64,000 nt of DNA from the NCBI GenBank assembly GCA_022826005.1, contig JAJDVT010000132.1, positions 28,416 through 92,415 of the forward strand, given 5' to 3'. Within the stretch, counting starts at the first letter, position 1. The number at the start of each line of letters is the position of its first letter. The position numbers were made by a program, and so were the translations under genes. The notes beneath the pieces are model-generated. The model was not told the origin of the DNA. It ran no database searches and was given only the letters and a program-made list of their open reading frames with translations. Positions 1 to 7,399 of this stretch are shown piece by piece. Source of the DNA: Gemmatimonadota bacterium (GTDB taxonomy: Bacteria > Gemmatimonadota > Gemmatimonadetes > Longimicrobiales > Gaopeijiaceae).

Positions 1-432
1 TCGCGTCAGAGCCGGCCAGCGGGCTGCGAAGTCCTGTGCCGCGCGCTGTTGCCGGATCGACGACCCTTCGAGGATGCGTGTGACCACCGACAGGACCTGG
101 CGCGGGCTGGTCGGCTTCACCAGGTAGTCTTCCACCTGGCGCCCGATCGCCTCTCTCATTGTGTGGTCCTCCTCCGACTTGGTGACCATCACGACCCGGG
201 CATGGGGGTCGTCGCGGCGGATGAGCTGGAGGACCTCCAGGCCGCGGCGGCCGGGCATCTGCTCGTCGAGGAGGATCAGGTCGTAGGCGTAGCCGCGAAG
301 CAGTGTAAGGGCATCGTCGCCGTTGGTGATGGCGTCGACATGGTAGCCCCGCTGCTGGAGGAAGAGGAGGTGCGGACGGAGGAGGTCGATCTCGTCGTCC
401 ACCCAGAGGATTCGCTTGGCCGCTCGTTGCAT
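1..432 (-). CDS. PorX-like response regulator, partial (C-terminus beyond window)
   Basis: Only the first 144 codons lie in the window; the frame is open to base 1. The ATG is at 430-432. Residues 7-125 form a receiver domain: acidic pocket DDE at 12-14, phosphoacceptor Asp56 in LLDEQMPG, Thr84, and Lys106 in DYLVKPTSPRQV. The start ILWVDDEIDLLRPH and the helix after the domain (GSSIRQQRAAQDFAARW) resemble PorX-family regulators, which carry a PglZ/alkaline-phosphatase-fold output domain instead of a DNA-binding domain. That output domain would lie beyond the window, so the assignment rests on the receiver part alone. The TonB-like gene ends 10 bp upstream, so the two are probably co-transcribed. 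In Bacteroidota PorX regulates type IX secretion; a similar role here is only inference. Confidence 0.8.
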   Translation of the reverse strand, partial: MQRAAKRILWVDDEIDLLRPHLLFLQQRGYHVDAITNGDDALTLLRGYAYDLILLDEQMPGRRGLEVLQLIRRDDPHARVVMVTKSEEDHTMREAIGRQVEDYLVKPTSPRQVLSVVTRILEGSSIRQQRAAQDFAARWPALTR

Positions 433-442
433 GGAGTGCGGG

Positions 443-1141
443 TCAATTGTTGACGACCCAGGAAAACCAGGCCGCCACCGGAACTCCGTTCTTCAAGGCG
501 GGGCGGAAGCTCCAGTCCGCCGCCTCGCTGACCAGCCGCTCGTTGTACCTGCGGTCCGGGGACGGCGGTTGCAGCCAGGTGGAGTCGGAAACCACCTCCC
601 CCAATTCGTTGACGAAGACCCACACCGTCAGATCGAAGTCCCGCAGGCCCCTGGGTGTTTCGACAACGGGAATGATCATCCTCGGGACCGGCATCGGATT
701 GTGCCCGCTCCCTTCGCCGTCCGTTCCCCCGTTCCCGGCTCCGTCGCCGGTTTCGGTGCCCACCTCGCCGGGTCCCGGAAGTTCGCCGATGAACGCCGAC
801 TCATCGAACGCCTGGTCCATGTCGAACTCCACCAGCTCGATATCGATCTCGACGGGGATGGGGATGAACGGGCGTTCGATCGGGCGGGGGGGCGGGATCA
901 CCATATTCACCGCCTGCAACCCGCCGGCAGCCGCGCGATCGTCGCCCGCATCGGGCCCGGCCGGGATCCCCGGGAACAACAGTGTGGACCGTCCGCCAAA
1001 AAGAAGCACGAGCAGGTGGACAAGGACGGAGCCCCCAAGGGCGCTTCGCCAGACCCACTTCTCCCTGCGCCGCCGCGTCGTTACGTCGAGATCATGCATT
1101 GCGCGGGAACCCTCGGCTTCGGTCGTTTCCGGTCCAGTCAT
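443..1141 (-). CDS. TonB-family energy transducer-like protein
   Basis: A 232-residue protein with a short basic N-terminus (TTRRRREKWVWR), one transmembrane segment at about residues 33-50, a proline-rich stretch around 85-105 (IPPPRPIERPFIPIPVEID) and a glycine/acid-rich spacer. The C-terminal domain from about 150 ends in the TonB signature (WSFRPALKNGVPVAAWFSWVV). Such proteins carry proton-motive-force energy from the inner membrane to TonB-dependent outer-membrane receptors, one of which is at 15143-17542. The first ATG (1141) has no visible ribosome site. An internal ATG at 1099 follows GAGGG by about 10 bases and keeps the basic N-terminus and membrane anchor, so the true protein may be 14 residues shorter. 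No ExbB/ExbD genes are next to it. Confidence 0.8.
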   Translation of the reverse strand: MTGPETTEAEGSRAMHDLDVTTRRRREKWVWRSALGGSVLVHLLVLLFGGRSTLLFPGIPAGPDAGDDRAAAGGLQAVNMVIPPPRPIERPFIPIPVEIDIELVEFDMDQAFDESAFIGELPGPGEVGTETGDGAGNGGTDGEGSGHNPMPVPRMIIPVVETPRGLRDFDLTVWVFVNELGEVVSDSTWLQPPSPDRRYNERLVSEAADWSFRPALKNGVPVAAWFSWVVNN

Positions 1142-1393
1142 TTAATCTAGTACCCCGCAAGGGGCGATGGTGTTTCGCAGCCGCGCGGCGCCACCCGGGG
1201 CTGCCGCCCGGTCACGCCCCCGGCCTTGCCCGTTTCCGGGGGCGCGAGCAAGATTTCCCGCCTTGTGGGTCCGGAGCGCGTTCGTGCCCTGACCGGCGCG
1301 TTCCCGGCCTGCCGACCCGCTCACGCGTCACGCGCCAGTGGCGCCACACGCCTGCATGTCCGCAACAACGGACTCACGCAAAGGGGAATCTCG

Positions 1394-2185
1394 GTGGACC
1401 TCGGACTAAAAGATAGGGTGGCACTGGTCGCCGGCGCATCCAGGGGACTCGGCAAGGCCGTGGCAGAACGGCTCGCAAGCGAAGGCGCCGACGTGGTTGT
1501 CAACTCCAGATCCGCCCGCGTTCTGGCCGCCACGGCCGACGAGATCGCTCGCAGAACGGGCCGCAGGATCGTCCCCGCCGCCGGCGATGTCTCCAGTCAG
1601 GAGCAGTGCCAGGCGCTGGTCGAGCACGCGGTCGGCGAGTTCGGTCGCCTGGACATCCTCGTGGCCAACGCGGGTGGACCGCCGCCGGGCGGGGTGGACG
1701 ATTTCGGACCGGCGGCCTACCGGGACGCCCTGGAGGTGAACCTGATGTCCACGGTTCAGTTGACCCTGGCCGCACTCCCGGTGATGCGGAAGAACCGTTG
1801 GGGCCGGATCGTTGCCATTACGTCCGTGTCGGTGAAGCAGCCCATCAATGGACTCCTCCTGTCCAATACCGCGCGCCCCGGAGTGGTGGGGTTCATCAAG
1901 ACCATCTCCCGGGATCTGGCCGCCGACGGCATCCTCTGCAACGTGGTGGCGCCGGGGTACATCCACACCGCGCGGGTCGAGTCGCTGGTGGCCGGGCAGG
2001 CCGAGGCGCGCGGCGTTTCGCGCGAAGAGATTCTGGAAGGGATGACGGCCAACATCCCGGCTGGACGGATCGGGCGCCCCTCCGAGTTCGCCAACGCCGT
2101 CGCGTTTCTCGCCTCCGAATCGGCATCGTACATCACCGGCCACACGCTCCAGGTCGACGGCGGGCTGGTTCAGGGACTGCTGTGA
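1394..2185 (+). CDS. SDR-family oxidoreductase with non-canonical active site
   Basis: A 263-residue short-chain dehydrogenase/reductase. GTG at 1394 is chosen because AAGGGG lies 7 bases upstream and the protein then begins just before the Rossmann fold. The dinucleotide motif is AGASRGLG (13-20), the NAG motif is at 92-94, and the C-terminal ITGHTLQVDGG is typical of 3-oxoacyl-ACP-reductase-like SDRs. The catalytic YxxxK is missing: the aligned segment reads SNTARPG (157-163), so Tyr becomes Ser157 and Lys becomes Arg161. This matches the atypical BKR-like SDR subgroup, whose tetrad is also imperfect. Substrate is unknown. The stop overlaps the start of the next gene (GTGA), suggesting translational coupling with heme O synthase. 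Confidence 0.88.
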   Translation: MDLGLKDRVALVAGASRGLGKAVAERLASEGADVVVNSRSARVLAATADEIARRTGRRIVPAAGDVSSQEQCQALVEHAVGEFGRLDILVANAGGPPPGGVDDFGPAAYRDALEVNLMSTVQLTLAALPVMRKNRWGRIVAITSVSVKQPINGLLLSNTARPGVVGFIKTISRDLAADGILCNVVAPGYIHTARVESLVAGQAEARGVSREEILEGMTANIPAGRIGRPSEFANAVAFLASESASYITGHTLQVDGGLVQGLL

Positions 2186-3060
2186 CGCTCGAGGACCGGA
2201 TTCGGGCCGGCCGTCCCCGGGGGCTCCGAGCCTACCTGGAGCTCACCAAGCCCGGAATCACCTTCTTTGTCGCGGTTACCACGCTCGCGGGCTACCTCGT
2301 GGCCGCGATCCCGGATGCGGTCCCCCTGCGCGCCTTCCACCTCGCGCTGGGCGTGATGCTCGGCACGGCCGGCGCTCTCGCGCTGAACCAGTACCTGGAA
2401 CGCCACCCCGATAGCCTGATGATCCGGACACGGCCGCGCCCCGTCCCCTCGGGCCGCATCCAGCCCGGCCGTGCCGCGCTGTTCGGCTCGCTGCTCCTGG
2501 CAGCCGGCATCGGGCATCTCTGGTACCATGTCGGCTGGCTGCCCGCGCTCATCACCGCCCTCTCCGCCCTGCTCTATGACGCGGTGTACACGCCCCTGAA
2601 GCTCCGCTCACCGCTGGCGACCCCCGTCGGTGCGGTTCCCGGTGCGCTCCCTGCGCTCATCGGCTGGACCGCCCACGCCGCCATCGACGCGCGCGGCATG
2701 ACCCTCTTCGGGATCCTCTTCCTGTGGCAGCTCGTTCACGTCCTGGCGCTGGGGTGGAACCTGCGTGAAGACTATGAGCGCGCCGGCTTCCAGCTCATCC
2801 CGCCGGGCTCCGCCTCCCTCATCTCGAGGCTGATGGTCGGCCATGCCGTGGCGCTCCTCGTCCTGAGCGCAGCGCCAACGCTGCTCGGCATGGCCGGAAC
2901 GGTCTACCTTGCCGGCGCGTCCGTCCTGGGCCTGGGCCTGGTTGCGGTCACGCTGGCCTTCCTCCGCGATCCCACCCGCCAGCGTTGTCGTCGCGTCTTT
3001 GTCGGCTCCCTCTTCTACCATCCCCTGCTGCTGGCCCTGATGGTCGCCGGGGCTCTGTGA
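2182..3060 (+). CDS. ctaB: Protoheme IX farnesyltransferase (heme O synthase)
   Basis: UbiA-superfamily membrane prenyltransferase that transfers farnesyl diphosphate to protoheme to make heme O for heme-copper oxidases. It starts at GTG 2182, overlapping the SDR stop by 4 bp. The first aspartate-rich region reads NQYLERHPDSLMIRTRPRP with PSGR after it; the usual N-x3-D-x3-D has Glu at the first acidic position. The second conserved block is YTPLKLRSPLATPVGAVPG followed by ALPALIGW, and a third is HVLALGWNLREDYERAGF, both close to CtaB. About 292 residues, the normal length, with 7-9 hydrophobic segments. No oxidase genes lie in the window. Confidence 0.88.
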   Translation: MTLEDRIRAGRPRGLRAYLELTKPGITFFVAVTTLAGYLVAAIPDAVPLRAFHLALGVMLGTAGALALNQYLERHPDSLMIRTRPRPVPSGRIQPGRAALFGSLLLAAGIGHLWYHVGWLPALITALSALLYDAVYTPLKLRSPLATPVGAVPGALPALIGWTAHAAIDARGMTLFGILFLWQLVHVLALGWNLREDYERAGFQLIPPGSASLISRLMVGHAVALLVLSAAPTLLGMAGTVYLAGASVLGLGLVAVTLAFLRDPTRQRCRRVFVGSLFYHPLLLALMVAGAL

Positions 3061-3091
3061 TCGATCGTCCCCCAACCCCCCGGAGGTCGCC

Positions 3092-4297
3092 ATGCCCGTC
3101 CTGATATCCCTCGCCGCACTCCTGCTCCCTGCCGCAGTTCAGGCCCAGGACGCCCCCCGCCCCCGCGCCCGCGACCTCGGCATCGAGGTCGGCGTCTTCA
3201 CCCCCGGGGCGCACAACGCGATCACCGACGTGGCGGGCGTCCTCGTGGGCCACGCGACCGTCATGGCCGGCGACGACGTCCGCACCGGCGTTACCGCCAT
3301 CCGGCCTCACGGCGGCAACCTCTACCGTGACCGCGTCCCGGCCGCGATTCATGTGGGCAACGGCTTCGGCAAGCTCCTCGGCGTAACCCAGGTGCGCGAG
3401 CTCGGGGAACTCGAGACCCCCATCCTCCTCACCTGCACGCTCTGTGTGTGGAAGGCGGCGGACGCCATGGTGGAATGGGCACTCGGCATGGAAGGAATGG
3501 ACGGTGTGCGGTCCATCAACCCGGTGGTGGGCGAGACGAACGACGGTGGACTGAACGACATCCGCAGCCGCCCCGTCACGGCGGCGCAGGTGCGGGAAGC
3601 GCTCGAAGGCGCGGCATCGGGGCCGGTCGAGGAGGGTTCGGTGGGCGCGGGCACCGGCACCTCCGCCTTCGGATGGAAGGGCGGGATCGGCACCAGTTCG
3701 CGCGTGCTGCCCGAGTCGCTCGGGGGCTACGCCGTCGGGGTGCTGGTCCAGTCCAACTTTGGCGGCATCCTGCAGATCGCGGGGGCGCCGGTGGGGCGGG
3801 AGCTGGGCCGTTATTCCTTCCGCAACCAGGTCGGGGGACGGGAGCCGGCGGGAGCTGCCCGGGATCCGGACCGGGGGGGAGGCTCCAGCGCGCTGCCCGT
3901 CGAGGAGCGGCCCGGGGAGTCGCAGGGATCGATCATGATCGTCGTCGCGACCGATGCCCCGCTCTCGGAGCGCAATCTGGAACGCGTGGGGCGGCGCGCC
4001 ATAATGGGGCTTTCCCGGACGGGTTCCTTCGCCAGCAACGGATCCGGCGACTATGTGATCACCTTCGCCACCGCGGAGGCCGTGCGCAGGCAGCCGGGCG
4101 ACGGCGTGCGCTCCGTGACGGACCTTTCCAACGACCGGATGTCGGCGATATTCCAGGCCACGGTGGAGGCTACCGAGGAGGCGGTCTACAACTCCATGTT
4201 CAAGGCAGTCACGGTGAGCAGCCGCTGGGGAAGCCGTGAAGCCCTCCCCATCGAGGCCACCGTCGACGTTCTCCGGCGTTACGGGGTGGTTCGCTGA
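3092..4297 (+). CDS. P1-family (DmpA-type) N-terminal nucleophile aminopeptidase, exported
   Basis: 401 residues with a cleavable signal peptide (residues 1-18, ending AAVQAQ). The body matches the DmpA/BapA family: GVTAIRPHGG, NPVVGETNDGGLND, GAGTGTSAFGWKGGIGTSSR and GVLVQSNFGG. These enzymes self-cleave at a Gly-Ser bond; here the likely site is Gly279-Ser280 in ESQGSIMIVVATDAPL, freeing Ser280 as nucleophile. The family releases N-terminal L- or D-residues and beta-amino acids from peptides. A convergent D-aminoacylase ends 25 bp downstream, consistent with use of D-amino-acid-containing peptides. A linker rich in Gly/Pro/Arg (about 252-275) precedes the cleavage site. AGGTCGCC near the ATG gives a modest ribosome site (GGAGG at 3081-3085). 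Confidence 0.88.
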   Translation: MPVLISLAALLLPAAVQAQDAPRPRARDLGIEVGVFTPGAHNAITDVAGVLVGHATVMAGDDVRTGVTAIRPHGGNLYRDRVPAAIHVGNGFGKLLGVTQVRELGELETPILLTCTLCVWKAADAMVEWALGMEGMDGVRSINPVVGETNDGGLNDIRSRPVTAAQVREALEGAASGPVEEGSVGAGTGTSAFGWKGGIGTSSRVLPESLGGYAVGVLVQSNFGGILQIAGAPVGRELGRYSFRNQVGGREPAGAARDPDRGGGSSALPVEERPGESQGSIMIVVATDAPLSERNLERVGRRAIMGLSRTGSFASNGSGDYVITFATAEAVRRQPGDGVRSVTDLSNDRMSAIFQATVEATEEAVYNSMFKAVTVSSRWGSREALPIEATVDVLRRYGVVR

Positions 4298-4317
4298 CGG
4301 GCGCCGCCATTCGCCCG
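4298..4317. terminator. Possible bidirectional stem-loop between convergent genes
   Basis: CGGGCG (4298-4303) and CGCCCG (4312-4317) form a 6-bp stem with an 8-base loop in the 25-bp gap between the convergent peptidase and D-aminoacylase genes. There is no T-run, so intrinsic termination is uncertain. Confidence 0.3.
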
Positions 4318-4322
4318 GGGAG

Positions 4323-5888
4323 CTACCTGTCCCCCCTGGCCAGGACCCGGCCGGCCCGCGTGCCGGTAAACTCACCGTCCAGGATCGCCGCTTCGCCGTT
4401 CACGAAGAGGTGAACCACGCCCGACGAGAGCTGGTGCGGCTCGGTGAAGGTGGCGTTGTCGCGGAAGTCACCGGAAAACACGACCAGATCCGCGACCTTG
4501 CCCTTCGCGATCGTTCCCCGGTCGGTCATTCCCATCACTTCCGCCGGGAGCCCCGTCATCGACCGGATAGCCGCCTCGAGCGTCATCACTTCGTCCTCGA
4601 AGACGTACTTGGCAATCTTCCGCGCAAACGCACCGTACGAGCGCGGATGGGGAACCCCCACTCCGAACAGCGGCAGGTCGCCGTCAGACGAGGTCATCGT
4701 CCACTCCCGGGTCATGAGCATCAGCAGGTCCTCTTCGCTCATGTTGAAGGAGACGATTGACGGTCCGCCCTGGAGGATGAGTTCGAGCGAGAGGTCCACC
4801 GGATCGGCCCCACGCTCCGCCGCCAGCTCCGACAGCAGCCTCCCCTCGATCGAGGGATCGGCCACGAAACGGCGGAACTGGATCCGGTCGGCACCGCCGC
4901 GCCGCGCCAGATTCTCAACCATGGCCTCGCGGATCCGCGCCCGGATCCCGGGGTCATCGACCCGTGCCCTGAAGGCGTCGCCTCCCCCCGCCTCCGCCCA
5001 GCGGGGGATGAGCGCCGCCGACAGCCCCGTGGCCGACGCCAGGTACGGGTACTGATCCGCATAGATGGACAATCCCTCCGCACGGGCATCCGCAATTCGC
5101 GCCACGATCTCCGCGGAAGCGCCCCAGACCGGGGGGCCCAGCGCCTTGATGTGGGTCACCACGGCGGTGATCCCGGCCTCGCGCCCCACCTCGATTACCT
5201 CGTCGACCGCAGCCACCACGCCGATCGTGTAGTTGGATTCGTCCCGGATGTGGCTGGTGTAGAAGCCGCCGAACCCCGCAACCACCCGGCCCAGCTCGAC
5301 CAGCTCCGAGTTCTCCGAGTAACTGCCCGGAGTGTAGAACGTGCCCGAAGACAGGCCCCACGCTCCGGCCTCCATCCCGGCGCGCACCAGTTCGCGCATC
5401 CGGTCGAGTTCCTCGCCGCTCGGCGCCCGGTCCTCTCTTCCGACTATGCGTTCGCGGATGGAGCCGTGGGGAACCAGCTGGGCCACGTTCACCCCGAGCC
5501 CGTCCTCCTCCAGGGCGGTGCGCTGCTCGCCGAGGTCGACCGGCCCGCCCCCGTCCGGGTTCACCACGACCGTGGTCAGCCCCTGCGCGAGGAGTGGCTC
5601 TCCGTGGCTCAGCCCCGCCGTTGCGAGGCCCGGGCCGGCGTGCGAGTGCGTGTCGATGAATCCGGGGCTTACGTACAGCCCCCGGGCGTCGATGGTGTCT
5701 TCCGCCTCCGCACGGCTCAGGTCACCGATCGCTGCGACGCGACCTACGCGGATGGCGACATCGGCTTCTCGCGCGGGCGAGCCGGTTCCGTCCAGCACCT
5801 GTCCACCCCGGAGGATCGTGTCGTAGACGGGTGCCTCGCAGGCGGCCAGTACGGCGATGAGTGTGAGGGCTCGCAGGCTGCGGTTCAC
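4323..5888 (-). CDS. N-acyl-D-amino-acid deacylase (D-aminoacylase) lipoprotein
   Basis: A 521-residue amidohydrolase. The N-terminus is a lipoprotein signal with lipobox LAAC (Cys17). YDTILRGGQVLDGTG opens the small beta domain; the metal-binding HxH is in SPGFIDTHSHAGPG. Further family blocks are AWGLSSGTFYTPG, YTSHIRDESN, VVTHIKALG, and in the C-terminal part MTSSDGDLP and HPRSYGAFAR. Family members hydrolyse N-acyl-D-amino acids in peptidoglycan or peptide scavenging. GTG at 5886-5888 is preceded by AAAAAAGGAGC at good spacing, which fixes the start. Exported location and neighbouring DmpA peptidase suggest periplasmic processing of D-amino-acid derivatives. Confidence 0.88.
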   Translation of the reverse strand: MNRSLRALTLIAVLAACEAPVYDTILRGGQVLDGTGSPAREADVAIRVGRVAAIGDLSRAEAEDTIDARGLYVSPGFIDTHSHAGPGLATAGLSHGEPLLAQGLTTVVVNPDGGGPVDLGEQRTALEEDGLGVNVAQLVPHGSIRERIVGREDRAPSGEELDRMRELVRAGMEAGAWGLSSGTFYTPGSYSENSELVELGRVVAGFGGFYTSHIRDESNYTIGVVAAVDEVIEVGREAGITAVVTHIKALGPPVWGASAEIVARIADARAEGLSIYADQYPYLASATGLSAALIPRWAEAGGGDAFRARVDDPGIRARIREAMVENLARRGGADRIQFRRFVADPSIEGRLLSELAAERGADPVDLSLELILQGGPSIVSFNMSEEDLLMLMTREWTMTSSDGDLPLFGVGVPHPRSYGAFARKIAKYVFEDEVMTLEAAIRSMTGLPAEVMGMTDRGTIAKGKVADLVVFSGDFRDNATFTEPHQLSSGVVHLFVNGEAAILDGEFTGTRAGRVLARGDR

Positions 5889-6069
5889 GGGTAGTGCTCC
5901 TTTTTTCGGAGTGGATCGAAGGGTGCCTCATCATCGTGTCATCAACAATCAATCAGCGGGTCGTCATAGGGGAGTACCTGCGGTTTCCGATAATGAACCG
6001 CACGATGGCAGGGAGTCATCTTTGCGACAATTGCGTGCCACCGGCAACAGGCCCCCCCTGCCACAGCAG

Positions 6070-6099
6070 TTGACAGATTTTGACAACTATCTCTATTAT
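6070..6099 (+). promoter_or_regulatory. Sigma-70-like promoter in AT-rich leader
   Basis: TTGACA (6070-6075) is followed after 18 bases by TATTAT (6094-6099), near consensus and unusual in this GC-rich window. A second TTGACA lies 10 bp further on (6080-6085). A small hairpin, CCGGC (6106-6110) / GCCGG (6115-6119), sits between it and the ATPase start at 6131. Confidence 0.55.
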
Positions 6100-6130
6100 A
6101 TGTTTCCGGCTCTTGCCGGCATAACGACAA

Positions 6131-7333
6131 ATGACACGTATTCTTCGGTTTATCCATATGCCGCAGGAGAGCATATTGCTCCTGGGCGCTCGCGGTACGG
6201 GCAAGTCCACCTGGCTCCGTGACCAATTGCCGGATTCCATCCACCTGGATATGGAGTCTCCCTCGCTCTACCGCCAACTGATGTCCCACCCGGAGAGGCT
6301 CTCCAGGCTCATTGCGGATGCCCCCAGGGCACGTAGCGTGGTCATCGATGAGATTCAACATTCTCCACGGCTGCTGCCGCTCCTGGAACGGATTCTCAAG
6401 GAGCATCACACCCGGCGTTTCATCCTGACCACCTCGAGCATACGCCTGTTCCGGAGAGGAGGAGGCGCCTCACTCGGCAACATGCTCGCTCAACGCACGC
6501 TACACCCCCTGCTGGCTGGCGAGCTGCGGGATTTCGATCTCGATCATGCACTGCGGTTCGGCACACTCCCGGGCTCCGTCACGGCAAGCGACCCCGCCGG
6601 CGCACTGGACGCGTATCGCCAGCACTGCGTGGGGGAAGTCACCGCCCTCGGGCTCACCCGCCACCTCGGGCGTTTCAGCCGTTTCCTGAAAGCGATGAGC
6701 GCATCTCACACCCTGCGGCTCAACATCGCGCGGATGGCCAGGGCCTGTGGGACCGAACGCAAGGTCGTTACCGCGTACATCGGCATTCTGGAGGATATGC
6801 TGCTCGCCTTCCGCATGCCCGTCTACCAAGGGCCCCCTCAAGCGGACAGCACCGAGGCCGGCGGAGAACCGAAGAGGGCTACTGTCTCCCGTGACAAGCT
6901 GTTTCTATTCGACACCGGTTTCTTTCGGACGCTGGCATCCCGGCCGGAAGCGGCCAGCCCCGCCGATGTCGAGCTACAGGCACTGGCCGGTCTCGTAGTG
7001 CAGCAGGTTCGGGCCTGGGCGGCCTACTCGCCGGGGAACGCGCATTTGTACTACTGGCGAACACGGGCGGGGACGGAAATCGACACCGTGGTCCGCGGCA
7101 GCGCCGGCACGGTGGCGCTCAAGGTTACAAACTCCCACAGGGTGGGTAGCCGCGACCTCCGTGCCCTGCGGGCTTTTCGCCAGGACTACCCGCACGCGGA
7201 AACGGCGATTCTTTATCGCGGCGACGAGTGTACCATCGACGACGGCACGAGGTGTCTTCCCGTCGCCGACTTCCTGCGGGCACTTCGGCCAGGGGAACAA
7301 CTACCGGTGCGATCCCGGCCGTCCGTGGAATAG
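6131..7333 (+). CDS. AAA ATPase with DUF4143 domain
   Basis: 400 residues. The N-terminal P-loop ATPase carries Walker A GARGTGKST (about 19-27) and Walker B SVVIDEIQHS (about 70-79), with the sensor-like FILTTSSIR. A helical middle part with LRLNIARMARACGTERKVV follows (winged-helix-like), then KLFLFDTGFFRTLA, typical of DUF4143. The C-terminus has a restriction-endonuclease-like fold remnant: YYWRTRAGTEIDTVV followed by VALKVTNSHRVGSRDLRALRAF. Role unknown; these ATPases are frequent in accessory DNA and sometimes linked to toxin-antitoxin or nuclease functions. The catalytic pattern E-ID-VALKV has Leu where many homologues have Glu (VEVK), so nuclease activity is doubtful. A second, diverged copy is at 49129-50274. 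No clear ribosome site precedes the ATG; an in-frame ATG at 6158 is an alternative. Confidence 0.82.
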   Translation: MTRILRFIHMPQESILLLGARGTGKSTWLRDQLPDSIHLDMESPSLYRQLMSHPERLSRLIADAPRARSVVIDEIQHSPRLLPLLERILKEHHTRRFILTTSSIRLFRRGGGASLGNMLAQRTLHPLLAGELRDFDLDHALRFGTLPGSVTASDPAGALDAYRQHCVGEVTALGLTRHLGRFSRFLKAMSASHTLRLNIARMARACGTERKVVTAYIGILEDMLLAFRMPVYQGPPQADSTEAGGEPKRATVSRDKLFLFDTGFFRTLASRPEAASPADVELQALAGLVVQQVRAWAAYSPGNAHLYYWRTRAGTEIDTVVRGSAGTVALKVTNSHRVGSRDLRALRAFRQDYPHAETAILYRGDECTIDDGTRCLPVADFLRALRPGEQLPVRSRPSVE

Positions 7334-7397
7334 GTCCCCGTTTCATTCGGCAGGCGATGCCCCGGTCCCGGCGGCGCCACAGGGCTATTCCACGGAC
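7321..7397. repeat. 13-bp perfect inverted repeat at the end of the ATPase gene
   Basis: GTCCGTGGAATAG at 7321-7333 (its last bases are the ATPase stop codon) is repeated exactly inverted at 7385-7397, separated by 51 bp. It lies in the gap between convergent genes. It may be a long-loop terminator or the scar of an insertion boundary. Confidence 0.6.
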
Positions 7398-7399
7398 CG

